Origin: Couchioplanes caeruleus | GTDB lineage: Bacteria; Actinomycetota; Actinomycetes; Mycobacteriales; Micromonosporaceae | NCBI RefSeq assembly: GCF_003751945.1 | Contig: NZ_RJKL01000002.1 | Coordinates: forward strand, 59,819 to 123,818 | Length of the DNA: 64,000 bases | Reading direction: 5' to 3' | Part shown: one piece after another, positions 25,420 to 33,748 of the stretch | Numbering within the stretch: the stretch's first letter is position 1 | Layout of the letters: each line of letters begins with the position of its first letter | Notes under the pieces: model-generated | Told to the model about the DNA's origin: nothing | Database searches by the model: none | Seen by the model: only the letters and a program-made list of their open reading frames with translations | Translations under genes and position numbers: made by a program

Positions 25420-25776
25420 CTACGCGGTGGCGACTATTGATTGGCCTACCAGCCACCACAGCACGATGCTCAGGAAGCAGGTGACCCCCCAGGCGATCCA
25501 ATACGGGCTCTGGTCTGCGCCCAGTCGCCGAGCCTTGTCGCCGCGAAGAGCTGCGGAAATTATGCCGAAAACACCGAAAAAGATGGTCCAGATGACGACT
25601 GGTATCACTGTCGGCGGACCCGCAGGCACTCCGCTGGCAAGAACGACTGGCGGCCGCCCTGCCCGTGGCGGTAGTGGCCCGGCGCCAGGTGGGAACCAGT
25701 TAGTCACCGTTTGGTAGGCCTGGTCAGGGTCGCTCCACGATTGGGCATCTTCGTGCACAGCAAAATGGTCCCTCAC
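25420..25776 (-). CDS. Two-helix membrane protein
   Basis: 118 aa. A Pro/Gly-rich cytoplasmic N-terminus is followed by two membrane helices (VIPVVIWTIFFGVFGIISAAL and YWIAWGVTCFLSIVLWWLVG) with a basic loop between (RGDKARRLGADQS). The layout matches small CD225/interferon-induced-transmembrane-like proteins of actinobacteria. Role unknown. Confidence 0.65.
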   Translation of the reverse strand: MRDHFAVHEDAQSWSDPDQAYQTVTNWFPPGAGPLPPRAGRPPVVLASGVPAGPPTVIPVVIWTIFFGVFGIISAALRGDKARRLGADQSPYWIAWGVTCFLSIVLWWLVGQSIVATA

Positions 25777-25833
25777 GCAGCGTCACGCAGGCACTGGGCC
25801 ACTCGGACCAGCACGAGCGCCAATCGGTCCCTG

Positions 25834-26391
25834 TCAGGCCATCAACAAGTACCGAGCTGGACACGACGCAGGAATCCCGAGATTCCTGCTGCAACCGGAT
25901 TGAACCCGAGTGCTGCACGATCGTCGGACTGTGCCGCAGGAACGCGTCGCGGGTCTTCGGTTCATGTAAGTCCGCGGTGGTGACCGGATCAGGTTCCGGG
26001 CCACCCCGTTGGCTGAGGCGTGTGCCCTGACCAAGCGCTCCACCTCGGCGGCATGCCTACTCGCGAAGTCAAGCAGGTCGGTCATCGCGCGGGAGTGCAG
26101 CGGAAGCAGGCGGGCGCCCTTGCGCTTGTTGTCGTTAGAGCAGATCAAGGCCAGGTTCGAGGGCCGGTGCAGGTGGAAGTCGGTGGGCAGGCCGTGCTGG
26201 GTGATGAGGTCGCGAAGCTCTTGGTCGGTCGTCTTCTGCGGGATGATGTGGTCGATGTGCGTGTTGCCGAACAGCTGCGGCTGGTCGCACATGTGGCAGC
26301 GCGACTTCCACAGCTCGAACAAGGCGAGCCGCAGCACCACGTCGTCGTCGCCCCGGTAGCCGATCATCCCGGCGGGCAGCGGCCCGGTCAC
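25834..26391 (-). CDS. HNH endonuclease with altered C-terminus
   Basis: 185 aa, start overlapping the coiled-coil gene's stop by ATGA (26388-26391). The HNH core is complete: LFELWKSRCHMCDQPQ, THIDHIIPQ, NLALICSNDNKRKGARL. The first ~130 residues are well behaved. From about RSPPRTYMNRRPATRSCG the sequence is Arg/Ser/Cys-rich and looks like read-through into non-coding DNA, so the native stop may be lost. A DNA-cleavage role is predicted. Co-translation with a coiled-coil protein suggests a two-component unit. Confidence 0.78.
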   Translation of the reverse strand: MTGPLPAGMIGYRGDDDVVLRLALFELWKSRCHMCDQPQLFGNTHIDHIIPQKTTDQELRDLITQHGLPTDFHLHRPSNLALICSNDNKRKGARLLPLHSRAMTDLLDFASRHAAEVERLVRAHASANGVARNLIRSPPRTYMNRRPATRSCGTVRRSCSTRVQSGCSRNLGIPASCPARYLLMA

Positions 26392-27467
26392 CGCCGCTCC
26401 CCTGTCGCAGGCTGGTCGCCGGCCGTGGCGGTAAAGCCGCCGCCGGCGAGAGCCGCGAGCAGGCCGGTGTAACGGCGTTCGGCGTCGTCGCGGGCCTGCT
26501 CCGCGGCCGTGACCTGATGGGCCAGGTCGTCGGCCCGGCGCTGTGCCTCGGCGCGGACGGTGTCGAGTTCGCTGCGCACGGCATCGGCGCGCTGCGCCGC
26601 GGCGTCGGCCTTCTGGTCGGCCTGGCGTAGCCGATGGTCGAGCTCCTCGTGCTCGCGGCGCAGCTGCTCGAGGGCGGCGGCGTCGCGCGCGGCCTGAGCC
26701 TGCAACGCGGCCTTCTCCGTTTCGTGGCTACGGATCTCGGCCTCGGCGGCCAGGGCCCGGGTACCGGCCTCCCCCACCCGGCGCTCCGCGTCGACCAGCT
26801 CGTCGCGGACCTGCGCCAGCTCCCGCTGCTGAGCCTGCACCTGGGCGCGCAGCCGATCGGTCTCGACCTCCGCCGCGGTGCGGCGCTCGACCTCGGCGTC
26901 GAGAGCACGGCGCTGCTCCGTCGCGGCGCCTTCGGCCTGCCCGCGCCGGTGCTCGGCCTCGACGGCGCGGCTGATCGCCGCGTCAGCCTCGCGCTGGTAC
27001 CGGCCGGCGTCCTCCACCGCGAGATCGCGCTCGGCCATGGCCTCGTCGCGTACCTCGTAGGCGCGGGTGGTGCGCTGCTCGGCCTCGCGGGCTTCGCGTT
27101 CGGCGGTGCGCTGGGCGGCCTCGGCGCGTAGCTGCTGGTCGTGGGCGTCCTGGACTTGGTCGAGCGCGACCTGCTCGATCTGTGCGAGGCGGGCCTCGAG
27201 CGCAGCGATGGCTCCGCCGAAGGGCCCGACGAGCTCGCGGAGCGCCTCCAGCTCGGGGCGCAGGGCGGTGGCGGCTTCGCCGAGCCCGACGCGGGCCAGG
27301 GCGTCGCGTTCGGCGTCGGCGACCTCGCGGCAGGACTTGCCCGGGTGATCCGGCGACTGCTTGCACATCCGTCGCCGCGGTCCACCAGTGCTGTTCTGCG
27401 GAATCGGACGCCCGCAGCGCTCACAAGGCAGCGTCTTGGCCTGCTCACCGGCCGTCTCCGCACTCAT
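26388..27467 (-). CDS. Zinc-ribbon plus long coiled-coil protein
   Basis: 359 aa. Residues ~10-50 hold a Cys-rich module (LPCERCGRPIPQNSTGGPRRRMCKQS, then CREVADAE), a zinc finger of the kind found in plasmid DNA-binding proteins. Residues ~60-340 form an almost continuous Ala/Glu/Arg/Gln coiled coil. The outline recalls KfrA-like plasmid proteins (DNA-binding head, alpha-helical tail), but the head here is a zinc ribbon. Translationally coupled to the HNH nuclease. It probably regulates its own promoter across 27468-27571. Confidence 0.75.
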   Translation of the reverse strand: MSAETAGEQAKTLPCERCGRPIPQNSTGGPRRRMCKQSPDHPGKSCREVADAERDALARVGLGEAATALRPELEALRELVGPFGGAIAALEARLAQIEQVALDQVQDAHDQQLRAEAAQRTAEREAREAEQRTTRAYEVRDEAMAERDLAVEDAGRYQREADAAISRAVEAEHRRGQAEGAATEQRRALDAEVERRTAAEVETDRLRAQVQAQQRELAQVRDELVDAERRVGEAGTRALAAEAEIRSHETEKAALQAQAARDAAALEQLRREHEELDHRLRQADQKADAAAQRADAVRSELDTVRAEAQRRADDLAHQVTAAEQARDDAERRYTGLLAALAGGGFTATAGDQPATGERR

Positions 27468-27548
27468 TCCGGAAGACTACAAGTTAGTTAGCAGAAACTC
27501 TAACCCGGCTAACCAGTCCGATAACTCTAACTGCGCAAGAGTAAGTAC

Positions 27549-27576
27549 CATAGGATAATGACTGTTATCCTATGGA
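27549..27576. promoter_or_regulatory. Perfect 28-bp dyad between divergent operons
   Basis: Arms CCATAGGATAA / TTATCCTATGG with a 6-nt centre. The right arm includes the first ATG (27572) of the pentapeptide gene, so a bound protein or the RNA hairpin could block translation as well as transcription. The adjacent 27480-27530 stretch has repeated GTTAG/CTAAC elements that could be further operators. Confidence 0.7.
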
Positions 27577-28741
27577 GATGGCGTATGCGGGCTCTCCCTC
27601 TGTACCTCGACTACGACGGGTACTGCGCTCCCCCGCTTTCTGGCTGCCTTTGGCGCTGCTAGCCGCGGCCGGACTGCTGGTAGCGCTGCTCGGGCCAATC
27701 GCGTGGTGGGCCACCCCGGCCAAGCACTTGCAGGGCAAGGACAAGGCGGATGCGCGCAACGCCACTCGGCAAGTGCTGCTCGCCGCGGTGGGCGGCCTCG
27801 TGCTGGCCACCGGCGCCGGCTTCACCGCCCGCACGTATTTCCTGACCCGCCGCGGGCAGCTCACCGACCGCTACACCAAAGCCATCACCCAGCTCGCCTC
27901 CGACAAGCTCACCGAACGCCTCGGAGGGATCTACGCCCTCGAACACCTCATGACCGAGTCCGAGCGCGAGCACCCCACCGTGGTCGAGGTCCTCGCCGCC
28001 TTCGTCCGCGACCAGACCATCGGCCTCAAGCGCACTGCACCGACTCCCGACGTTGACGGTGTCGTCTATGACCCACCGGACGGATACGACTGGCCGTCTC
28101 CCACCACCGACGTCCAGGCCGCCCTCACCGTGCTGGGCCGTCGACCACACCGGCAGGAAACCCGCCCGATCGACCTCACCGGCGCCGGCCTGTACTACGC
28201 CGACTTGCGTGGAGCCCGACTGGTCAAGGCGAACCTTTATCAAGCCCGCCTCGTCGACGCAGCCCTCACTCATGCCTATCTGCAGGACGCCACCCTCATC
28301 CGGGCCACGCTCACCGGAGCCAACCTTGTATATGCGCGCCTACACGGCGCCGACCTTCACGAGGCCGTCATAGACCAAGCGCTGCTCCTCGAAGTCGATC
28401 TGCGCCATGCCAATCTGTCCAGTGCCTCAGTGAAAGGCGCTCGCATGCGTCGCGCGTTTTTGACCGCCGCCAACCTGACCGACGCCGACTTGACCGGAGC
28501 CGATCTGACCGCCGCGGAGCTGTGGAATGTTGATCTCTCCGGCGCAAACCTCACCGACGCAGTTCTGGCCGACGCTGACCTGGCCGGCGCTCACCTGGCC
28601 GACGCCGATCTGAGCGGCGCCGATCTGAGCGGCGCCAACCTGAGCGGCGCCAACCTCAAGGCTGCTCTGGGCCTAACGTCCACCCAGCTCGCCCACTGCC
28701 GCACTGACAAGCGCACTGTTCTACCCAAGGACCTGTCATGA
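27572..28741 (+). CDS. Membrane-anchored pentapeptide-repeat protein
   Basis: 389 aa from ATG 27572 (ATG 27578 also possible). Two N-terminal membrane helices (PLALLAAAGLLVALLGPIAWW; VLLAAVGGLVLATGAGF) are followed by a helical linker (YTKAITQLASDKLTERLGGIYALEHL) seen in actinobacterial pentapeptide-repeat proteins. About 25 tandem A(D/N)LxX repeats then run from ~residue 205 to 375 and fold as a right-handed quadrilateral helix. Such proteins may mimic DNA or act as scaffolds; the target is unknown. Its stop overlaps the recombinase start (ATGA). Confidence 0.85.
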   Translation: MEMAYAGSPSVPRLRRVLRSPAFWLPLALLAAAGLLVALLGPIAWWATPAKHLQGKDKADARNATRQVLLAAVGGLVLATGAGFTARTYFLTRRGQLTDRYTKAITQLASDKLTERLGGIYALEHLMTESEREHPTVVEVLAAFVRDQTIGLKRTAPTPDVDGVVYDPPDGYDWPSPTTDVQAALTVLGRRPHRQETRPIDLTGAGLYYADLRGARLVKANLYQARLVDAALTHAYLQDATLIRATLTGANLVYARLHGADLHEAVIDQALLLEVDLRHANLSSASVKGARMRRAFLTAANLTDADLTGADLTAAELWNVDLSGANLTDAVLADADLAGAHLADADLSGADLSGANLSGANLKAALGLTSTQLAHCRTDKRTVLPKDLS

Positions 28742-29895
28742 CCACGCAGGCCACACAGGCGGTAGCCACGGCCCCGAGGTCCGGCCCGACCCTGGGCGCC
28801 CGGATGGCGCACGTCGCCGCCCGAGTCGCCGCCTACCCGGGGCTGCCGGCCGACGACGGCTCCCGGTACAGCGTGCGCCGGCTCACCGCGGCCTGGCTGC
28901 TCGAAGCCGAATCCGTGCACACCGAGAAGGCCCACGACCGCGACCTGGCCACGTTCCTGCACTGGTGCGACCGCGAACGCCTCGACCCGCTCACCGCCCG
29001 GCCCACCGACCTGGCCCAGTACCGGGTCTGGCGCGAGCTGCAGGGCCCGGCCGGTCGCACCGCCAAGGCGGCCACTGTGGCTCGAGCCCTCGCCTCGGTG
29101 TCTAGCTGGTACACCCACCTGGTCGTCAACACCGACGGCCAGGTCGCCCGCAACCCGGCCGCCGGTCTCAAACGACCGAGAGTGTCGTGCCACTCCCCCA
29201 CCGCCGGACTCACCTCTGATGAGGTCGACGCGCTGCTCGACCAAGCCGATCACGAGGTCGCAAACCGCGCCGTTAACGCCGAGGCCCAGCCCACTCCGGC
29301 CCGTCGCGCCCGGCACCTCGCCGCGCTACGCGACCGGGCCCTGCTGCGCCTGCTTGCCGACCTCGGGCTGCGTGTCAGCGAGGCACTGGACCGCGACGTT
29401 GATGAGCTGACCCACAACAGCGGCAAGCGCACCCTGCGCTTCCTCGCCAAGGGCAAAGAGGAGCGGGAACGGCCGCTGCCTTCACACACCTCGGACGCCA
29501 TCGACGAATACCTCGCCGCCCGGGCCGCCGCCCAGGGCGTCACGGTCTCCGAGCTCACCGGGCCGCTGTTCGCCACCACCGGCACCGACGGCGCCGCCGG
29601 CCGGCTCGCCGAACCCAACGTCTTCATCCGGCTCCGACGCCTCGCCGCAGCCGCCGGCATCGCCTCCGCCGACCGGCTGTCACCGCACTCCCTGCGGCAC
29701 GCCTTCGCCACCGCCGCCCGTGAGGCCGGCGTCCCGCTCGAGGACGTCCAGGACGCCATGGGCCACGCCGACCCCCGGACCACCCGCCGCTACGACCGCG
29801 ACCGACACAACCTCGACCGCGACCCCTCCCTCATCCTCGGCGCCCGCCGCGCCAGTCAGCGGGGGTTCACTCCCCCGGCGGTGCTAGCTGGCTGA
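28738..29895 (+). CDS. Tyrosine recombinase (XerC/D-like)
   Basis: 385 aa with a SAM-like N-terminal core-binding domain and a C-terminal catalytic domain. Catalytic residues are visible: R in LGLRVSEALDRDV, K in FLAKGKEERERPLP, HSLR in SPHSLRHAFATAAREAG, H in MGHADPRTT and Y in RRYDR. It is coupled to the pentapeptide gene and lies next to parAB, so it may resolve plasmid dimers. It is not obviously part of an integrated element because no attachment site is seen. The end converges on parB. Confidence 0.88.
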   Translation: MTTQATQAVATAPRSGPTLGARMAHVAARVAAYPGLPADDGSRYSVRRLTAAWLLEAESVHTEKAHDRDLATFLHWCDRERLDPLTARPTDLAQYRVWRELQGPAGRTAKAATVARALASVSSWYTHLVVNTDGQVARNPAAGLKRPRVSCHSPTAGLTSDEVDALLDQADHEVANRAVNAEAQPTPARRARHLAALRDRALLRLLADLGLRVSEALDRDVDELTHNSGKRTLRFLAKGKEERERPLPSHTSDAIDEYLAARAAAQGVTVSELTGPLFATTGTDGAAGRLAEPNVFIRLRRLAAAAGIASADRLSPHSLRHAFATAAREAGVPLEDVQDAMGHADPRTTRRYDRDRHNLDRDPSLILGARRASQRGFTPPAVLAG

Positions 29896-29923
29896 CGCCT
29901 CCCTGTGAGATCGCAGCAGAATT

Positions 29924-29937
29924 TTTACGGCCGTAAA
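29924..29937. promoter_or_regulatory. parS: parS-like palindrome 1
   Basis: TTTACGGCCGTAAA, a perfect 14-bp palindrome. With copy 2 it forms a larger inverted repeat (18-nt arms ending in GAGC/GCTC) that could also terminate transcription between the converging recombinase and parB genes. Confidence 0.75.
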
Positions 29938-29958
29938 GAGCGTCCTGAGGACAGGCTC

Positions 29959-29972
29959 TTTACGGCCGTAAA
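29959..29972. promoter_or_regulatory. parS: parS-like palindrome 2
   Basis: TTTACGGCCGTAAA again, 35 bp from copy 1 and 17 bp from the parB stop. Identical repeats beside parAB are the usual ParB-binding centromere layout. Confidence 0.75.
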
Positions 29973-29988
29973 ACGTGCCGAAGGTCGG

Positions 29989-31014
29989 TCAGTCGCGCAG
30001 GAGCTCGTTCGCCAGCTCCCGGCGTTGCTCGGCGGAGAGCTCGGATCGCAGGGTCTGAGCGATCGCCGTTGGGGTCTTTCCCAGGCGCTGAATCGCAGCT
30101 TGAACTCGAGATACACGTGGCCGTGGTGCTGGCGGGGGAGTTGCTTCGGCGTCCATGTTGATCAGGCCGCGGCGGCGGCGCCAAGCCTGCAAGTTGGCCA
30201 GTTGCTCTTCCCGGCTGTCCAGGTGCCACTTGCCCTTCCTGACCTCCTCCAGCGACAGGCGAGCCTCGCCAGAGGTGCGCATCTGCTCCTGAACCTCGGG
30301 TTGCAGAAGGAGGACGTTCTTGCGTTGTGAAACCCAGCCGGGGGTGCGCTCCAGGAGTTCGGCGACGGCGTTGCCGGACTGAAGCTCGGCGAGGAGCTGC
30401 TGCACGACCAACGCCTCCTCGACGACGTCGAGGGACTCGTCCGCGAGGTTCTCGTCGGCCATCGCGCGAATGAAGGAGACGCGGGTCGCCGCGAGGCTGT
30501 CCCGAACCCGGATCTCAATGGTCTCCATGCCCTCGAGGAGTAGCGCTGCCCGGCGGCGGCCGCCGCCGACTTGCACCCACTCGAAGGTGTGGGGGACCGT
30601 CTCCTCGTCCTCCGGGAAGAGGGCGAGGTACGACGACCTGGTGACGCACGCGGAAGGCTGCATCTGGCCAAGCTCGCGGAGCGACGCCCGCAGGCCCGCA
30701 AGCTTGTCCGGGCGGGTGTCGATGTCGCGGGTGTTGCGAGGGTTGGGCGCCACCTTAGCGATGGGAGCCGAGAACGAGCCCGCCGGCGGGACGGGGGCCA
30801 CAGAGTCGGCCGCGACCGTCGTCTGGGTAGGGACCGTCGGGCGGGCGCCGGTTTTTACGGCAGCCGCTAGGGGAGTGACCGTCACCGGCTCCGGACGGAT
30901 GTGGGCCGGCGGCGGCACGCTCCGTGGTTGCCGGCGAGCTGCCGCAGCCGCCTTGCGGTCACGGAGGCCCTTCGCCGGCTGAACCGGCGCCACCTCGTCA
31001 CGCTGCTCGGGCAT
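29989..31014 (-). CDS. parB: ParB-family partition protein
   Basis: 341 aa. After a ~90-residue disordered Pro/Ala N-terminus come the ParB N-domain features: VAPNPRNTRDI, SLRELGQMQPSACVTR and GGGRRRAALLLEGMETIEIRV (the GxxRxxA nucleotide-binding box). The HTH domain follows (MADENLADESLDVVEEALVVQQLL, TPGWVSQRKNVLLLQPEVQEQM). It would load on parS palindromes and be moved by ParA. Its start lies inside the parA 3' end (17-bp overlap), so the two are co-translated. Confidence 0.88.
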   Translation of the reverse strand: MPEQRDEVAPVQPAKGLRDRKAAAAARRQPRSVPPPAHIRPEPVTVTPLAAAVKTGARPTVPTQTTVAADSVAPVPPAGSFSAPIAKVAPNPRNTRDIDTRPDKLAGLRASLRELGQMQPSACVTRSSYLALFPEDEETVPHTFEWVQVGGGRRRAALLLEGMETIEIRVRDSLAATRVSFIRAMADENLADESLDVVEEALVVQQLLAELQSGNAVAELLERTPGWVSQRKNVLLLQPEVQEQMRTSGEARLSLEEVRKGKWHLDSREEQLANLQAWRRRRGLINMDAEATPPPAPRPRVSRVQAAIQRLGKTPTAIAQTLRSELSAEQRRELANELLRD

Positions 31015-31858
31015 AACCCACCACCGTTTCCCCCAACTTGTGTAGCTCGCTTACGAGAGAACTCGCCCGCTTGGGCACTGGGTCGGTCGCGGTCACGGCC
31101 ATGCGCCGGGTCCGGCCCCCCAGCCACTTGTACTCACTGATCTCCGGTCCAATGGGGGCCTGAGCGCGTCCAGCCGCGTGCTCCAGCCGTGTGATGTAGC
31201 GCTCCGGCGGGCTCAGCGGCACCATGTTGGGCACGATGAGCAGGGGATAGGACTTCAGCTCCTCGAGCATGTCCTCCGTGGCGGCCATGTCGCGCTCGCG
31301 GAGCACCGCAGGCGTCAGCACGAGGTTGCCCGCCGCGACCGCCGCGAATGTGGAGGGCGTCCCGCCCGGGTGGGTGTCGATCACCACAGGGCACTGCAGT
31401 TCCTGCCCCCACTGCGCCGTCCAGCGCTCGATGGTCTTCGTCATGCGCTCGGCCGAGGGCTGGTTGTGGCCGAACTCCTTGGCGCAGGGAACGAGGTCGG
31501 GTCGCCACGGTCCACCGGCCAGCGGCCGTGGCACACGGCCGGTCTCAAGCGCGTCCAGAAGTGGCCGGTTGACGCGTTGTTCCTCGCGGTAGCCCCACGC
31601 TCCGCTGGCGTTGCCCTTGTCCCAGTCCAGGTCGAGGAGGACGGCTCCCAGCAGGTAGGCCATTTCGTACGCGAGGAACGTCTTGCCGACCCCTCCCTTG
31701 TACGCCGCTACCACTACGGTGAAGCCCGCCAGGTCGCTCGGGGTTAGGCCGTACTGCGCCAACCATGCACCCTTGCCGCGCTCCGGCACTGGGGCACTGT
31801 GCCGGCCGCCTGGCACCTCATCGGGCAGGTCTGACTCGAGGTATTCATCATTAGTCAC
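30998..31858 (-). CDS. parA: ParA-family partition ATPase
   Basis: 286 aa. The deviant Walker A motif KGGVGKT is at residues 54-60 (VVVAAYKGGVGKTFLAYEMA), followed by LLDLDWDKGNAS (Walker A'/D region) and CPVVIDTHPGG (Walker B). It would bind the nucleoid as an ATP dimer and segregate the plasmid with ParB. The promoter should lie between 31858 and the third parS palindrome at 31995. Confidence 0.9.
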   Translation of the reverse strand: MTNDEYLESDLPDEVPGGRHSAPVPERGKGAWLAQYGLTPSDLAGFTVVVAAYKGGVGKTFLAYEMAYLLGAVLLDLDWDKGNASGAWGYREEQRVNRPLLDALETGRVPRPLAGGPWRPDLVPCAKEFGHNQPSAERMTKTIERWTAQWGQELQCPVVIDTHPGGTPSTFAAVAAGNLVLTPAVLRERDMAATEDMLEELKSYPLLIVPNMVPLSPPERYITRLEHAAGRAQAPIGPEISEYKWLGGRTRRMAVTATDPVPKRASSLVSELHKLGETVVGYARAA

Positions 31859-31994
31859 GGCCCAGGCTCCATGGATTGAGAAACTTGCGTCACTTCACTA
31901 CCACACCGCTACCTGCGCACGCACCTGACCACGCTTAGGGCGCCTCGTTGCGCGTCTCACTCCAGTGCGGCGAACCGGGAACGATCCAACCCGG

Positions 31995-32010
31995 TTTTAC
32001 GGCCGTAAAA
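31995..32010. promoter_or_regulatory. parS: parS-like palindrome 3
   Basis: TTTTACGGCCGTAAAA, perfect 16-bp palindrome, 137 bp upstream of parA. It shares the TTTACGGCCGTAAA core with the two copies on the other side of parAB. Confidence 0.75.
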
Positions 32011-32164
32011 ACGGGAGAACCGCAGGGTGGGCTGCGAGCGCCGCGGCTTCGGGGCTCCGGCGCCGAGCCGTCATGAAGGCGGGGTTCGGCTTCAATCAAG
32101 TGCAGGGTCGTCGTGCATAACCCCAGGTCACGGGATAGGGAGCAGCGGGCGTCGCCAGGGGTGC

Positions 32165-32195
32165 GACAGGTGTAAAGATTATCTTTACACCTGTC
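32165..32195. promoter_or_regulatory. Perfect 31-bp operator-like palindrome
   Basis: Two 15-nt arms (GACAGGTGTAAAGAT and its complement) around a single base. The site ends 11 bp before the GTG start at 32207 and is the longest perfect dyad in the window. It is very likely the operator of that gene. Confidence 0.8.
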
Positions 32196-32206
32196 ATGCT
32201 GGACGT

Positions 32207-32935
32207 GTGAGTCGTACTCCTCAGGTGCCAGTCCCGCGCTACAGCATCACTGACGCCGCGCAGGCAGCGGCCTGTATCCGGCAGCTACGGCTGGAGGCCG
32301 GCGACCCGGATCTGGACGCATCCTTCCCTGCGACCGTGCTCGACGATCTCGACGTCGACGCGGTGGTGGAGTACACGGAGGCGCATCGTCGGGTCGGGCC
32401 CTCTGTGCGGGCGGCCGAGCTGGAGCACCGGGCGGTGCTTGTGGAGTATCAGCGCCAACGGGAGACCGCCCGGTACGAGCGGCGGCTCTTCTCCGTGCTC
32501 CAGACCGGTTACCAGCTCGGCGTGCACCCGGTCACCTACGGCGCGCCGATGGGCTTGCGCAGTCGCCAGGCTGTCTACGACCGGCGCACGCGGCTCACAC
32601 GCAAGCGCGCCGCGGCGGGGGAGCGGAGTCTTGGTGACGAGGGGCGGGCCCGCGAATGGCTGGACGCGCACAGCGCGCAGCTGCGCGCGCTCGCCGACAC
32701 ACTGGTGGACTGCCGCGAGGAACTGCTCGAGCTCGTCGACGACGGGCCGGCTCACGACGAGCTCGTCCGCAACATCGACGCGGCCGGCACCCTGCTGAAT
32801 TCGCGGCGCCCGACGCAGGACCTGTGTACCGCCGTCGCCCTGGCCGTGCACCTGCTTCGTCCGGCGGTGGCGCGACCGGCTTCGAACCCTGTCGTGCGCG
32901 AGCAGTTGGCCCAGGGGCTGCGCCTGCTCTGGTGA
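32207..32935 (+). CDS. Putative DNA-binding protein downstream of a long operator
   Basis: 242 aa from GTG 32207, chosen because it directly follows the dyad; the open frame upstream lies in non-coding DNA. Features: helical N-terminus with ITDAAQAAACIRQLRLEAGDPDLDASFPATVLDDLDVDAVVEYTEAHRR, and an HTH-like core (SVLQTGYQLGVHPVTYGAPMGLRSRQAVYDRRTRLTRK). It may be an autorepressor of the 31-bp site. No named family. Confidence 0.7.
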   Translation: MSRTPQVPVPRYSITDAAQAAACIRQLRLEAGDPDLDASFPATVLDDLDVDAVVEYTEAHRRVGPSVRAAELEHRAVLVEYQRQRETARYERRLFSVLQTGYQLGVHPVTYGAPMGLRSRQAVYDRRTRLTRKRAAAGERSLGDEGRAREWLDAHSAQLRALADTLVDCREELLELVDDGPAHDELVRNIDAAGTLLNSRRPTQDLCTAVALAVHLLRPAVARPASNPVVREQLAQGLRLLW

Positions 32936-32966
32936 CTCGGCCGGATCAGTCGCGCCAGTAGTCGCG

Positions 32967-33389
32967 CTATGGCAACAGAACCCAGGTGTCCGCGGGGCCG
33001 GTGACCGGGCGGGCGCTCGGTGGGCGCAGGTCCACGTAGGCGCAGGCGTAGCCGGCCGCGCTGGAGCGATACAGGTAGCTGAGCAGGACCTCGTCGCTGG
33101 TGGCGTCCTCGCCCGGGTCGCCGCCGGGGTGCAGGTCCCAGCCGGTGATCTGCCCGTCGGTGAAGATGCTGCCCTGGTTGCCGCTCTTGGGGTTGGCATA
33201 CAGCCCGTAGGCGACGGTTCCCGCGGACAGTGTCTTGCCGACGACGGAGGTCTGCGGCTGGAAGCCCCGTTCCAGTCGCTCACGTACAAGTCCTTTCGCC
33301 AGATTCGTCGACGAGTGCTTCGCAGAGTTTCGGTCAGGCGCTCTCGCTCGACCGCCGGTCAGAGCCGCCGCCGGGTGCGGGGACGTCAA
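32967..33389 (-). CDS. Hypothetical protein, start uncertain
   Basis: 140 aa frame. Only the part from ~residue 40 (FQPQTSVVGKTLSAGTVAYGLYANPKSGNQGSIFTDGQITGWDLHPGG, then SAAGYACAYVDLRPP) looks like a conserved domain. The N-terminal ~30 residues overlap the neighbouring gene's 3' end and may not be translated. No family recognised. Confidence 0.5.
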   Translation of the reverse strand: MTSPHPAAALTGGRARAPDRNSAKHSSTNLAKGLVRERLERGFQPQTSVVGKTLSAGTVAYGLYANPKSGNQGSIFTDGQITGWDLHPGGDPGEDATSDEVLLSYLYRSSAAGYACAYVDLRPPSARPVTGPADTWVLLP

Positions 33390-33558
33390 CGAGATCGGCC
33401 AGGTCGTAGCCCATCTCCGTGAGCAGCCGCTCGACGGCGCCGATCGAGAGATCCTCGATCACGTTGTCGCTCGCCGGGCCGACCAGGCGATACCACCACG
33501 AGCGCGTACGGGGGCGCAGGTAAGGCTCCACCCGCCATGTGCCGTCGGGGGTTTGCAT
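33334..33558 (-). CDS. Small conserved hypothetical protein
   Basis: 74 aa from ATG 33558 (ATG 33570 also possible). The sequence (MQTPDGTWRVEPYLRPRTRSWWYRLVG, NVIEDLSIGAVERLLTEMGYDLADLVDV) is typical of short proteins found on actinobacterial plasmids and integrative elements. The open frame upstream to 33861 is not coding-like. Function unknown. Confidence 0.6.
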   Translation of the reverse strand: MQTPDGTWRVEPYLRPRTRSWWYRLVGPASDNVIEDLSIGAVERLLTEMGYDLADLVDVPAPGGGSDRRSSESA

Positions 33559-33748
33559 CGCCGCGCCCATGATTCGTGACGCTACGCCCGAGCAGGCGCT
33601 GGTGCTGGCCGCCTCCGCTGTCGGCCCGCGAGGTGCCGGGGATGTATCGGTCGAGCCGGACGTGCGCGCCGAGGATCTTCCAGGAGCTCCGGGGATGACC
33701 ACCTTGGCCATGGTCGGGTTCTTCGGCTGAGGGGAGTCCCCCGTCCCG

